A stretch of 64,000 bases of DNA from Acidaminococcus hominis (GTDB lineage: Bacteria > Bacillota > Negativicutes > Acidaminococcales > Acidaminococcaceae): the NCBI RefSeq assembly GCF_021044795.1, contig NZ_JAJNOP010000001.1. One strand, given 5' to 3'. This document shows, piece after piece, positions 7,992-15,594 of the stretch. Position 1 is the stretch's first letter, and the number at the start of each line of letters is the position of its first letter. Below the pieces are notes generated by a model. The model saw only the letters and a list, made by a program, of their open reading frames with translations, searched no databases and was not told where the DNA came from. The translations under genes and the position numbers were made by a program.

Positions 7992-8303
7992 GGGACTGTG
8001 AAAAAATGGCTTGCGAATTCAAACTAGTTCGCAAGCCATTTTTAACGTTCGTTATAGCCGTATCTGCACCTCAAAACTTCCTCAGTCAGCCCTACGTGCT
8101 GACAGCCCCTTCACGCTTGAAGGGGCCGGTCTTAGGCCCATACTGGTCATGTGCAAAACGGGTTTTGAGATAAAATTTAGGTACGTAAATACCTGCACCA
8201 CCCTTCTTTGTCACTTGACAAGTAGAGGCCTGGTACGCTTCCTGCAAGCGTGTAGGAAGTGTCGCCGAAGGCGACGATAGAAGTTTCATTTTTTCACAGT
8301 CCC
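7992..8303 (+). mobile_element. MITE-like non-autonomous element, copy 2
   Basis: The ends are perfect inverted repeats: GGGACTGTGAAAAAATG at the left and its exact complement at the right, extended by AAAAA/TTTTT on both outer sides to 22 bp (7987-8308). Just inside the left end a hairpin, AATGGCTTGCGAA paired with TTCGCAAGCCATT plus TTT, should act as terminator for the preceding gene. The rest aligns with the reverse complement of 2397-2724, including the AAACTTCCTCAGTCAG, GTCATGTGCAAAACGG and GCAAGCGTGTAGGAAGTGTC blocks. No ORF is present. The gap between the membrane protein and the response regulator (7983-8372) is otherwise only a promoter region with TATAAT at 8344-8349. Confidence 0.78.
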
Positions 8304-8372
8304 TTTTTGTACAGGGAGCCTGACGCTTTTTGGCAAAACAAGGTATAATAAAAAACAAAAGGAGGTGGCCGG

Positions 8373-9113
8373 ATGGACACCTATACGGTACTTGCCGTGG
8401 ATGATGATGCCAAGCTTCTGGAACTGGTGACCAATTATCTGCGGAAGGAAAATTTTGTGGTTGTTACGGCTAGAGACGGGGAGGCGGCCCTGCAGGTTTT
8501 CCGGGAAAAGCAGCCCCAGCTGGTGCTTTTGGACCTGATGCTGCCCAAATTGGATGGCCGGGATGTGTGCCGGCAGATCCGGCAGGAAAGCACGGTGCCT
8601 ATTATTATGCTTACCGCCCGGGATGCGGAATTTGACCGGCTGATGGGCTTGGAACTGGGGGCTGACGACTATATCACCAAACCGTTCAGCCTCCGGGAAC
8701 TGACGGCCCGGGTCCGGGCCCTGCTGCGGCGCACCTACGGCGCCTATGTGGAGAAAAAAGCCCAGGAGCCTGAGGTGCTGGAAGCCGGTGGGCTGAAACT
8801 GGACCTGAAGGAGCATCTGCTCTGGCGGCAAAAGGAGGGCAGCCCCCAGACAGCGCCGGAGTGGGAAGAAATCGAGCTGACGCCCATTGAATTCAGCCTG
8901 TTGGAGGTGTTTTTAAAGAATCCCCGGCAAGTCTTCAACCGGCTGCAGCTGCTGGAGAATACCCACGGCTTTGCCTTTGAAGGCTACGAGCGGACCATTG
9001 ATGCCCACATCCGGAACCTGCGCCGGAAAATCGAGCCGGATACCCGGCATCCCCGGTATATCCTTACGGTGTACGGCATTGGCTATAAATTTGGAGGGGA
9101 CTCCCATGCCTAA
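8373..9113 (+). CDS. OmpR/PhoB-family response regulator
   Basis: This 246-residue DNA-binding regulator has a receiver domain (about 1-120) with the acidic pair VDDDAKL, the phosphorylated Asp in LVLLDLMLPKLDG, Thr in MLTARD and Lys in ITKPF. The winged helix fills about 145-245 and ends with the typical RTIDAHIRNLRRKIEPD and YILTVYGIGYKF. GGAGG precedes the ATG. It overlaps the kinase gene by 8 bp, so the two are one operon. Its targets are not evident; the DUF6803-like gene and the nitroreductase are the nearest candidates. Confidence 0.92.
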   Translation: MDTYTVLAVDDDAKLLELVTNYLRKENFVVVTARDGEAALQVFREKQPQLVLLDLMLPKLDGRDVCRQIRQESTVPIIMLTARDAEFDRLMGLELGADDYITKPFSLRELTARVRALLRRTYGAYVEKKAQEPEVLEAGGLKLDLKEHLLWRQKEGSPQTAPEWEEIELTPIEFSLLEVFLKNPRQVFNRLQLLENTHGFAFEGYERTIDAHIRNLRRKIEPDTRHPRYILTVYGIGYKFGGDSHA

Positions 9114-10242
9114 ATTTCACAGCATTCGGGATAAGCTCATGGTCAGTACCTTTCTGCTGATCCTGCTCTGCGGCCTGGTGGTCATCTACCTGTGCGGCCG
9201 GCAGATGGAAGACCTGTTCCTGCGCTATTTGAGCATGCCCGGCACGATGCACGGCGGTATGATGCACGGCGGCATGATGGGCGGCGGTATGGGGATGATG
9301 GGCCCTTCGGAACTGGCCTTTATGGAATCCTACCACCAGTCCCTTTGGTGGGTGGGGCTGTTTTTTGCTTTTCTGGGCCTGGTGGTCAGCTATTTTCTGG
9401 CTGGCTCCATTACCAGGCCCCTGCGGCAGCTCTGCCAGGCTACGGAAAAAATCCGCCAGGGCAAGCTGAAGCAGGAAGTGCCGGTGACCACCTGTGATGA
9501 GGTGGGGCAGCTGACCACCCTGTTCAACAAAATGTCCGAGGAACTGGCGGAGAACGAACAAAACCGGCGGGAATTTTTGGCCAACATTGCCCATGAGCTG
9601 CGGACGCCTTTGGCCGTACTCCAGGGGCAGCTGGAAAGTCTGCTGGACGGCGTGGAACCGCCGGCCCCGGAAAAACTCTTTTCCATGGAGGAAGAAGTCA
9701 TGCGGCTGACCCGGCTGGTGGCGGACCTCAGGGACTTGTCCCTGGCGGAGGTGCACCAGCTGGAGCTGCACAAAAAGCCGGTGGATCTCAACGGCCTGCT
9801 TCAGCGGGCTGCAGCCATGCTGACGCCCCTTTTGGAGGAAAAGCAGCTCCAGTTCCAGGTGGACCTGGCAGAGCAGCTGCCCCTTTTGGAACTGGACCCG
9901 GACCGGCTGAACCAGGTGGTGTACAATCTGGTGGTGAACGCCATCCGTTATACGGACCCGGGAACGGTGATTACCCTGACCAGCCGGGTGCAAAACGGGC
10001 AGGTGCAGCTTTTGGTGGCGGACCAAGGACCGGGCATTGCTCCGGAAGACCTGCCCCATATTTTTGAGCATTTTTACCGGGGGGACAAATCCCGGAACCG
10101 GGGGACCGGAGGCAGCGGCATAGGCCTGTCCCTGGCCAAAAGTTTCGTGGAAAATCAGGGAGGCACCTTGACTGTAGCTAACACCCAGCCCAAAGGTGCT
10201 GTTTTTCAGGTGACTTTCCCTATAGAGAAGCAGAAAAAATAG
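9106..10242 (+). CDS. Sensor histidine kinase with Met/His/Gly-rich external loop
   Basis: This 378-residue kinase has two transmembrane segments (about 11-30 and 81-101), a HAMP linker, a HisKA domain with the phospho-accepting HELRTPLAVLQ near 165, and an ATPase domain with NLVVNAIRY, DQGPGIAPED and GGSGIGLSLAKSF. The extracytoplasmic loop of about 50 residues contains MHGGMMHGGMMGGGMGMMG, rich in thioether and imidazole ligands, which suggests sensing of Cu(I) or Ag(I). That ligand idea is inferred from composition. I chose the ATG at 9106, which overlaps the end of the regulator gene and follows GGAGGGG. Downstream 11 bp later lies a nitroreductase. Confidence 0.88.
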   Translation: MPKFHSIRDKLMVSTFLLILLCGLVVIYLCGRQMEDLFLRYLSMPGTMHGGMMHGGMMGGGMGMMGPSELAFMESYHQSLWWVGLFFAFLGLVVSYFLAGSITRPLRQLCQATEKIRQGKLKQEVPVTTCDEVGQLTTLFNKMSEELAENEQNRREFLANIAHELRTPLAVLQGQLESLLDGVEPPAPEKLFSMEEEVMRLTRLVADLRDLSLAEVHQLELHKKPVDLNGLLQRAAAMLTPLLEEKQLQFQVDLAEQLPLLELDPDRLNQVVYNLVVNAIRYTDPGTVITLTSRVQNGQVQLLVADQGPGIAPEDLPHIFEHFYRGDKSRNRGTGGSGIGLSLAKSFVENQGGTLTVANTQPKGAVFQVTFPIEKQKK

Positions 10243-10252
10243 GAGGCGCAGT

Positions 10253-10792
10253 ATGGAACTAGAACAATTGCTTTTGGCCCGGCGGAGCGTCCGGCATTTT
10301 ACAGCAGAACCGGTGGACCCTGCTGACCTGAAAAAAATTTTGGCGGCAGGGCTGTCGGTGCCCAGCAGCAAAAACCTCCACAGCAGCGAGCTGGTGGTGG
10401 TTACGGACCCGGAGCAGGTCCACGCCCTAGCGGACTGTAAGCCCCAGTTTGGCCAAATGCTCCGGGAAGCGGCCTGTGCGGTGGTGGTACTGGGCGCCAC
10501 TTCTTCCCATGCCTGGGTGGAGGATGCCTCCCTGACCCTTTTGGCCATGCTGCTCCAGGCAACAGAGTTGGGCCTGGGCAGCTGCTGGGTTCAGGTGCGC
10601 CATATGCACGCAGCAGCCCTGGGAGCGGACGGGAAACCTCTCACGTCTTCGGATTACCTCAGAGAAAAACTGGGCATTCCGGAAGGGTATGAAGTGGAAG
10701 CCATTTTGGCCCTGGGCCATGCTGCCCATCCCCTGCGGCCCCATACGTTGCAGGAATTGGACTGGAAAAAGGTCCATCAGGAGCGGTTCTAA
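10253..10792 (+). CDS. Nitroreductase-family flavoprotein
   Basis: This 179-residue protein is a flavin-dependent NAD(P)H oxidoreductase of the nitroreductase fold. Flavin contacts are visible in LARRSVRHFTAEPV near the start, the PSSKNLHSSELVVV stretch, and the GLGSCWVQVR segment that packs on the ring. It is only 11 bp behind the kinase gene, with GGAGG before the ATG, so it belongs to the two-component operon. Such enzymes act on quinones, nitro-compounds or flavins; the physiological substrate cannot be read from sequence. Confidence 0.85.
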   Translation: MELEQLLLARRSVRHFTAEPVDPADLKKILAAGLSVPSSKNLHSSELVVVTDPEQVHALADCKPQFGQMLREAACAVVVLGATSSHAWVEDASLTLLAMLLQATELGLGSCWVQVRHMHAAALGADGKPLTSSDYLREKLGIPEGYEVEAILALGHAAHPLRPHTLQELDWKKVHQERF

Positions 10793-10796
10793 AGCA

Positions 10797-10835
10797 AAAT
10801 CCCGTCCTTCCCAGTAAGGGAAAGACGGGATTTTT
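10797..10835. terminator. Bidirectional terminator between nitroreductase and HxlR genes
   Basis: AAAATCCCGTC pairs with GACGGGATTTT, with an inner CTTCCC/GGGAAA pairing. T and A runs on both sides serve the two convergent genes. Confidence 0.8.
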
Positions 10836-10847
10836 CAATTGGCGCTT

Positions 10848-11186
10848 TTAGAAGGTTCCCTGCATATAGGTTTCCCCCCAGTGGCAGATGGCCATAATCA
10901 CCGGCCGCAGGGTTTCTCCCCGTTCCGTCAGGGAGTACTCGGTTTTGGGAGGAACCACCGGGTAGACTTCCCGGTGCAGCAGGCCGTCCGCCTCCAGTTC
11001 CCGGAGCTGCTGGGTCAGCATTTTGGCCGTAGCCTGGGGAATGTAGGCCTGGAGCTGGTGGAAACGGAGTACGGAATCCGTCATGATATGGTAAAGGATG
11101 ATGGCCTTGTATTTGCCCCCAATTTGGCTAAGGGCAGCTTCCACTGGGCAGTGGAAGGGCTTTTCCTGGGGATCGTGTGGTTTCAT
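10848..11186 (-). CDS. HxlR-family transcriptional regulator
   Basis: This 112-residue winged-helix protein has the HxlR layout: the conserved Cys in PFHCPVEAAL, GGKYKAIILYHI, FHQLQAYIPQATAKMLTQQLRELE as recognition region, and VPPKTEYSLTERG wing. The Cys near the N terminus is the redox or electrophile sensor in several family members. I chose ATG 11186 because CCAAGGAGG stands 6-7 bp ahead; a longer frame up to 11279 would run into the divergent promoter. It is divergent from an MFS exporter, and two inverted repeats lie in the shared region. Confidence 0.87.
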   Translation of the reverse strand: MKPHDPQEKPFHCPVEAALSQIGGKYKAIILYHIMTDSVLRFHQLQAYIPQATAKMLTQQLRELEADGLLHREVYPVVPPKTEYSLTERGETLRPVIMAICHWGETYMQGTF

Positions 11187-11212
11187 AATGCCTCCTTGGT
11201 TTCTGAAAGGTA

Positions 11213-11239
11213 GCAAATACCTTTTTGGGCAGTATTTGC
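11213..11239. promoter_or_regulatory. Inverted repeat near the HxlR start
   Basis: GCAAATAC (11213-11220) and GTATTTGC (11232-11239) form a perfect 8-bp inverted repeat with 11 bp between. It lies within the transcribed leader or promoter of the HxlR gene and may be an operator. Confidence 0.4.
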
Positions 11240-11252
11240 AGAATAAAAGACC

Positions 11253-11270
11253 TATGGTAATATTACCATA
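11253..11270. promoter_or_regulatory. Perfect 18-bp palindrome, candidate HxlR operator
   Basis: TATGGTAATATTACCATA is a perfect palindrome centred between the HxlR and MFS genes. Divergent HxlR regulators commonly bind such symmetric AT-rich sites and control the neighbour. Confidence 0.55.
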
Positions 11271-11329
11271 AGATGTCAATGGGTTCCCAGAGCGCCGGGA
11301 GAGGCTCTGGACCAGGGGAGGGGAAAGTT

Positions 11330-12556
11330 ATGGAAAAAAACAGCGGGGGTTGGGGAAACTATTTGCTGCCCATTGTGGCCGCCTGTCTGCTTTACGCCCT
11401 GAGCGGCGGTATCCGGGCGGTGTATGGGATTATGATCCGTCCGCTGACGGTATTGTCCGGAATTTCTTATGCGGACGCAGCTTTTGCTTTTGGCATTGCC
11501 CAGCTGCTGTACGGGCTGACCCAGCCCCTGTGGGGCGCCCTGGCCCTGCGCCGGGGGAGCCGGCCGGTGCTTTTGGCAGGGGCGGTGCTGATGGCCGCCG
11601 GCTTATTTTTGACGCCGCTGGCCCGGAGCACCGGGGAGCTGACCCTGTATTTGGGGATTATCCTGGCTTCCGGGACGGGCGCCCTGTGCTTTGGCCTGAT
11701 TATGGGCACCCTGTCGCCCCTTTTGGGACCCCAGCGGGCCTCCGCCGTGTCCGGCATCCTGAATGCCGCTTCCGGCATTGGCAGCGCCTTTTTGTCCCCG
11801 GCCCTTCAGGGCATGAATGCGGCCTGGGGAATTGGCACCAGCCTCAGGGTGCTGGGCGGGGCCCTGGCCTGTATGGTGCTGGTAATCCTGTGGCTGTGCA
11901 GCCTGAAGCAAGCGGGAAAGCCCAGCAGCCAGGCTGCTGAAGAAGCGTCCCAGGAGGCCATCGGCAGTGTTCTTCGCCGGGCCTGGGGCACCTGGGCCTA
12001 TAAGGCCCTCCTGATTGGGTTCAGCACCTGCGGGTTCCATATGGTCATTATCCAGACCCACCTGGTGCCCCAAATGGAATCCCTGGGGGTGCCGGGCAGT
12101 ACGGCAGCCATGCTGTACACCGGCTTTGGGCTCACCACCCTTCTGGGGTCCATTCTGTCCGGCTTTTTCTGCCTGCGCTTTCCCCAACCCCGGGTGTTGG
12201 GGACTTTGTACGGGCTCCGGGTGGTGACGGTGGTGCTGTTCATGTTCCTGCTGCCCCAAAATACCCTGTGCCTGGGTCTGTTCACCCTGCTTTTGGGTTT
12301 TACCGGAGATGCTACGGTGACCCCTACCTCGGAAATCATCAGCCGGCGGTTTGGCCCGGCTTCCATGGGTTTCCTTTTTGGGCTGACCTTTGTGTGTCAC
12401 CAGATTGGGGGTTTTGTCAGTTCCTGGCTGGGGGGTATCCTGTTTACCCAGACCGGCAGCTACCAGACCATCTGGCTGGCGGATGCGGTGCTGTGCGCCA
12501 TCGCTTCCCTGGCCAGCTATTCCATTTCCCGGAGGGCGCCTGCTTCAGAAAAATAA
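11330..12556 (+). CDS. MFS transporter
   Basis: This 408-residue protein has twelve predicted hydrophobic segments in two halves with a cytoplasmic Gln/Ser/Glu-rich linker near residues 200-215. The loop between segments 2 and 3 carries LWGALALRRGSRPVL, a variant of the MFS loop motif GxLaDrxGrR. Its closest resemblance is to the oxalate/formate- and monocarboxylate-type MFS group, but substrate is unknown. I chose ATG 11330 after GGGGAGGGGAAAG; an in-frame ATG at 11273 lies in the operator region. The neighbouring HxlR gene and palindrome suggest inducible export or uptake. Confidence 0.83.
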   Translation: MEKNSGGWGNYLLPIVAACLLYALSGGIRAVYGIMIRPLTVLSGISYADAAFAFGIAQLLYGLTQPLWGALALRRGSRPVLLAGAVLMAAGLFLTPLARSTGELTLYLGIILASGTGALCFGLIMGTLSPLLGPQRASAVSGILNAASGIGSAFLSPALQGMNAAWGIGTSLRVLGGALACMVLVILWLCSLKQAGKPSSQAAEEASQEAIGSVLRRAWGTWAYKALLIGFSTCGFHMVIIQTHLVPQMESLGVPGSTAAMLYTGFGLTTLLGSILSGFFCLRFPQPRVLGTLYGLRVVTVVLFMFLLPQNTLCLGLFTLLLGFTGDATVTPTSEIISRRFGPASMGFLFGLTFVCHQIGGFVSSWLGGILFTQTGSYQTIWLADAVLCAIASLASYSISRRAPASEK

Positions 12557-12561
12557 AACAG

Positions 12562-12602
12562 AAAGCCATGACGTTCCCTTTTGGGAGTGCCATGGCTTTT
12601 CT
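12562..12602. terminator. Terminator of the MFS gene and landing site of the intron
   Basis: AAAGCCATG pairs with CATGGCTTT with an inner GTTCCC/GGGAG pairing, followed by TTTTCT. The group II intron starts at the very next base (12603). Before insertion it would have served the convergent LysR gene as well. Confidence 0.8.
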
Positions 12603-14492
12603 GTGCGCCCGGCATGGGCGCACTCTTATGGGTGAAAGTCCCTAGACCACCAGGTAGTGGGAAGGTTATAGCCAAAGTCAAGGGTGTCCATCGTGAGGTG
12701 GAATCTGAAGGAAGATGGAGGCAAATCTCTGGCCTGACGAACAGAAATCACATAAGGCTATCCAAGATGGATAAGGTCGCAGAACAGACTGAAGTCCAAT
12801 AACTACACGGAATCTTAGATAGTACATGTGGCAGGTAGATGGAGAGAAAGAGTGCGTTCTTACCCGGGGAGGTCTCACGGACGCAGCCAATGCCATAGAA
12901 CATTGGCGGCTGCGGTTGAAACAAGATTTGTCGTGAGAAGTCAGCTGAGGTCATAGTACGGAATGGGCTATAGACCATCCCGGAAGGACCGAACTTTAGG
13001 AGATGTCAGTAAATGAATGTAACCAAACAGAAGAATAAAGGCAGAAAACTTCATAATGAAGGCTGCTCGCAAAAGGTAGCTGCGGAACAGCGAGGATATG
13101 TGAGAGTGCCCGTTTCTGTGAGGATTGCTGAACACAACGGCATCATCGCAGACTTGCCAGAGGACAATCTGCTGAGGAAGATTCTAGAGCGCGACAATAT
13201 GAATGCCGCATACCTCAAGGTGAAATCTAACAAAGGAGCAGGCGGGGTCGACGAGATGAGTGTAGATGAACTTCTGCCGTACCTTCGAGAGCGTCGTCTG
13301 TCCCTCCTTCAGCAGATACGGGACGGTAAATACAAGCCGAACCCTGTCCGTCGGGTAGAAATACCCAAAGAAGAAAAAAGGCAAATTCCGAAAACTGGGG
13401 ATTCCGACGGTGGTAGACCGGGTAATACAACAGGCAATAGCCCAAGTGCTTACCCCAATCTACGAACCGCAGTTCTCAGCATCCAGCTTTGGTTTCCGGC
13501 CGAAGCGTGGAGCCCATGACGCTCTGAAACAATGCCAGAAATATGCAGACGAAGGCTATGTCTATGTGGTAGACATGGATTTGGAAAAGTTCTTTGATAC
13601 CGTCTGCCAAAGTAAACTCATAGAAGTGCTGTCCCGAAGCATAAAAGATGGCAGGGTCATTTCACTGATTCACAAATACCTGAATGCTGGAGCCATCCAG
13701 CACGGCGGATTTGAGCGCAGTGAACAGGGTGTCCCACAGGGAGGGCCACTAAGCCCTCTGCTTAGCAATGTTATGCTGAACGAACTGGACAAGGAACTAG
13801 AAAAGCGGGGCCACAAATTTGTGCGCTATGCCGATGACTGCATGATTTTCTGCAAAAGCAGACGGAGTGCAGAAAGAACCTTGGCCAGTATTATCCCGTT
13901 CATCGAAAAGAAATTATTTCTGAAGGTAAATAGGGATAAAACAAGCGTAGCACATATCTCCAAAGTGAAATACCTGGGCCATGGCTTTTACCGGTACAAA
14001 GGAAAGTGCCGGCTCAGAGTACACAAGAAGTCGCAAACGAAGCTGATGAACCGCTTGCGGGAGATAACCAGCCGAAGTAAAGCGATTAGCAATAAAGAAA
14101 GGCCCCTTATCCTGAAACGTTTCGTGGAAGGATGGATGAACTACTTCAAGTTGGCGGATATGAAGGCGATGCTGCAACATGTGGATGAATGGCTCCGCAG
14201 GAGGATTCGGGCAATATACTGGAGACAGTGGAAGAAGGTCAAGACACGCTACAAGATGATACGGCAATACAATATACCGGATTGGAAGGTGCATGAATTG
14301 GCAAATTGCCGGAAAGGGATATGGAGGGCAACACTGATGCTGAACTCAATCCTCAACAATAAAGAGATAGACCGACTGGGTTACATAACCCTGTCGGCCT
14401 ATTATGAGCAAGTATGCGAAAACTAGAGAACCGCCGTGTACCGAACGGTACGCACGGTGGTGTGAGAGGACGGGGAAACCCTCCTACTCGAT
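12603..14492 (+). mobile_element. Group II intron, probably class C
   Basis: The 5' end GTGCGCCC at 12603 fits the GTGYG start of group II introns, and the first bases form the stem GTGCGCCC/GGGCGCAC. Domain V is recognisable about 14427-14464 (GAACCGCCGTG paired with CACGGTGGT, with an inner ACCG/CGGT). A domain VI stem with GAGGACGGGG/CCCTCC follows, and the element ends in CTACTCGAT at 14492, with the usual AY end. Domain I-III structured RNA fills 12603-13012. Insertion directly behind a terminator stem is the known habit of class C introns. The encoded maturase is frameshifted. Exact ends are from motifs, not alignment. Confidence 0.85.
13013..14426 (+). pseudogene. ltrA: Group II intron reverse transcriptase/maturase, frameshifted
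   Basis: Two overlapping frames make up one intron-encoded protein of about 470 residues. The first (from ATG 13013) holds the N-terminal RT part, ending in EIPKEEKRQI; the second resumes with RKLGIPTVVDRVIQQA and continues to 14426. It carries RT blocks up to FVRYADDCMIF (catalytic YADD), the PQGGPLSPLLSN motif, a maturase X domain (RFVEGWMNYFKLADM) and no endonuclease domain, as in class C. The break is at about 13384-13387, where CAAATTCCGAAA has one T more than CAAATCCGAAA, which would restore the frame. The change inactivates the protein unless it is a sequencing error or recoding occurs. Confidence 0.85.
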
Positions 14493-15442
14493 TACGTTTG
14501 GGGCAGTACCTTGTCCTCTTTTTGGCCCGTTTGCTCCGGCCGGCCCTGGATGGCTTCCACCAGAAGGGGCACCAGGGAACGCAGGGGACTGTTTTCCTCA
14601 TAGGCCAGGCCGATGGAACGATGGTTGTACCGGCTGCGGAAAGAGAAAAAGCGGACGTGGTTGGTTTTGGGGTTGTAGTTTTGGGCCAGAACCCCGGGCA
14701 GGAAGCCCACCCCGTAATTATGGTTTACCAGGGAATACACCGTATCCAGGTTTTCCGAGGAATAGACGGACTGGGGCATGAAGCCAAAGTGCCGGCAGAT
14801 TTTCAGGGCAGCCTTGTGCATCTTGAGCCCTTCCTTGGGCAGCACAAAAGGAAAATGCTGGTAGGCCAACAGGTCGATTTTTCCGTCCTTCAGGGCGGTG
14901 GGCAGCAGGTCCAGGGCTTCCTTGTTTTCTTCGCTGAAGGCAAAGAGAATTTCTTCTTCTCCCAGGCTCACAAAGGAAACTTCCTTGTGGGTTACAGGAG
15001 CCGGAAAAATCCCAAAGTCCAGCTTGCCCTGGAGCATCTGGCTTTCCAGGAAATGGGATTCCCCGTCCACAATCTGGATGTGGTAGGCGGGCAGGCATTT
15101 CCGGATGCTTTGGAGGAAGGGCGTCAGGAACCATTTTCCGTAGAACTGGGATACGCCGATGCTGAGCTGCTTCTTTTCATCATTGCACCAGTGGCGCATG
15201 GCCTGCTCCAGCCCCTGCATCTGCTTTAGGATTTCCTGGCCCTGCTGGATATAATACTGGCCGGCAGGGGTCAGTTCCACGTGGGTCCGGGTCCGGTAGA
15301 ACAGGGCCACGTTCAGGCTTTTTTCCAGCCTTTTGATATATTGGCTCAGGGCCGGCTGGCTGATAAACAGCAGCTGGGCAGCCTGGGAAAAGCTTTTGGT
15401 CTTGGCCACGGCGGCCACGTACTCCAAATCACGACTATCCAT
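14492..15442 (-). CDS. LysR-family regulator (next to aconitase operon)
   Basis: This 316-residue regulator has a winged helix at 1-60 (FSQAAQLLFISQPALSQYIKRLE) and a periplasmic-binding-type effector domain with GKWFLTPFLQSIRKCLPAYHIQIV. It is divergent from the aconitase-lactonase-permease operon and probably activates it in response to a tricarboxylate; that ligand is inferred from the neighbours. The stop codon TAA uses, as its last base, the complement of the final base of the group II intron. The TAA would have been the same before the insertion because the target began with A on this strand. Confidence 0.88.
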   Translation of the reverse strand: MDSRDLEYVAAVAKTKSFSQAAQLLFISQPALSQYIKRLEKSLNVALFYRTRTHVELTPAGQYYIQQGQEILKQMQGLEQAMRHWCNDEKKQLSIGVSQFYGKWFLTPFLQSIRKCLPAYHIQIVDGESHFLESQMLQGKLDFGIFPAPVTHKEVSFVSLGEEEILFAFSEENKEALDLLPTALKDGKIDLLAYQHFPFVLPKEGLKMHKAALKICRHFGFMPQSVYSSENLDTVYSLVNHNYGVGFLPGVLAQNYNPKTNHVRFFSFRSRYNHRSIGLAYEENSPLRSLVPLLVEAIQGRPEQTGQKEDKVLPQT

Positions 15443-15472
15443 AGGTACCTCCTCTTTGACTTATAACTTTGT

Positions 15473-15491
15473 ATTATAGACTGATTATAAT
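15473..15491. promoter_or_regulatory. Candidate LysR binding site
   Basis: ATTATA and TATAAT form an inverted repeat with a 7-bp gap, fitting the T-N11-A type of LysR box. It lies 31 bp upstream of the LysR start, in the shared divergent region. Confidence 0.45.
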
Positions 15492-15546
15492 ATAGTATTA
15501 TACAACCCTTGAGGAAAATGGTAAAGTGTAGGCAAGAAAAGTGAGA

Positions 15547-15573
15547 ATTGCGTGATAGTTTGCATAACGCAAT
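15547..15573. promoter_or_regulatory. Inverted repeat upstream of the aconitase gene
   Basis: ATTGCGT and ACGCAAT form a perfect 7-bp inverted repeat with 13 bp between, ending 21 bp before the aconitase ATG. It may be a second regulator site or a leader stem. Confidence 0.4.
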
Positions 15574-15594
15574 GGGGGTAAAGGAGAGAGTATC

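Noticed and set aside
2397..8303. Composite transposon carrying the zinc genes
   Set aside because: The two flanking elements encode no transposase and the genes between are ordinary host genes; an inverted pair of passive repeats is the simpler reading.
13013..13519. Two separate genes for the intron protein
   Set aside because: The two frames are consecutive parts of one reverse transcriptase and join at a one-base insertion; annotated as one broken gene.
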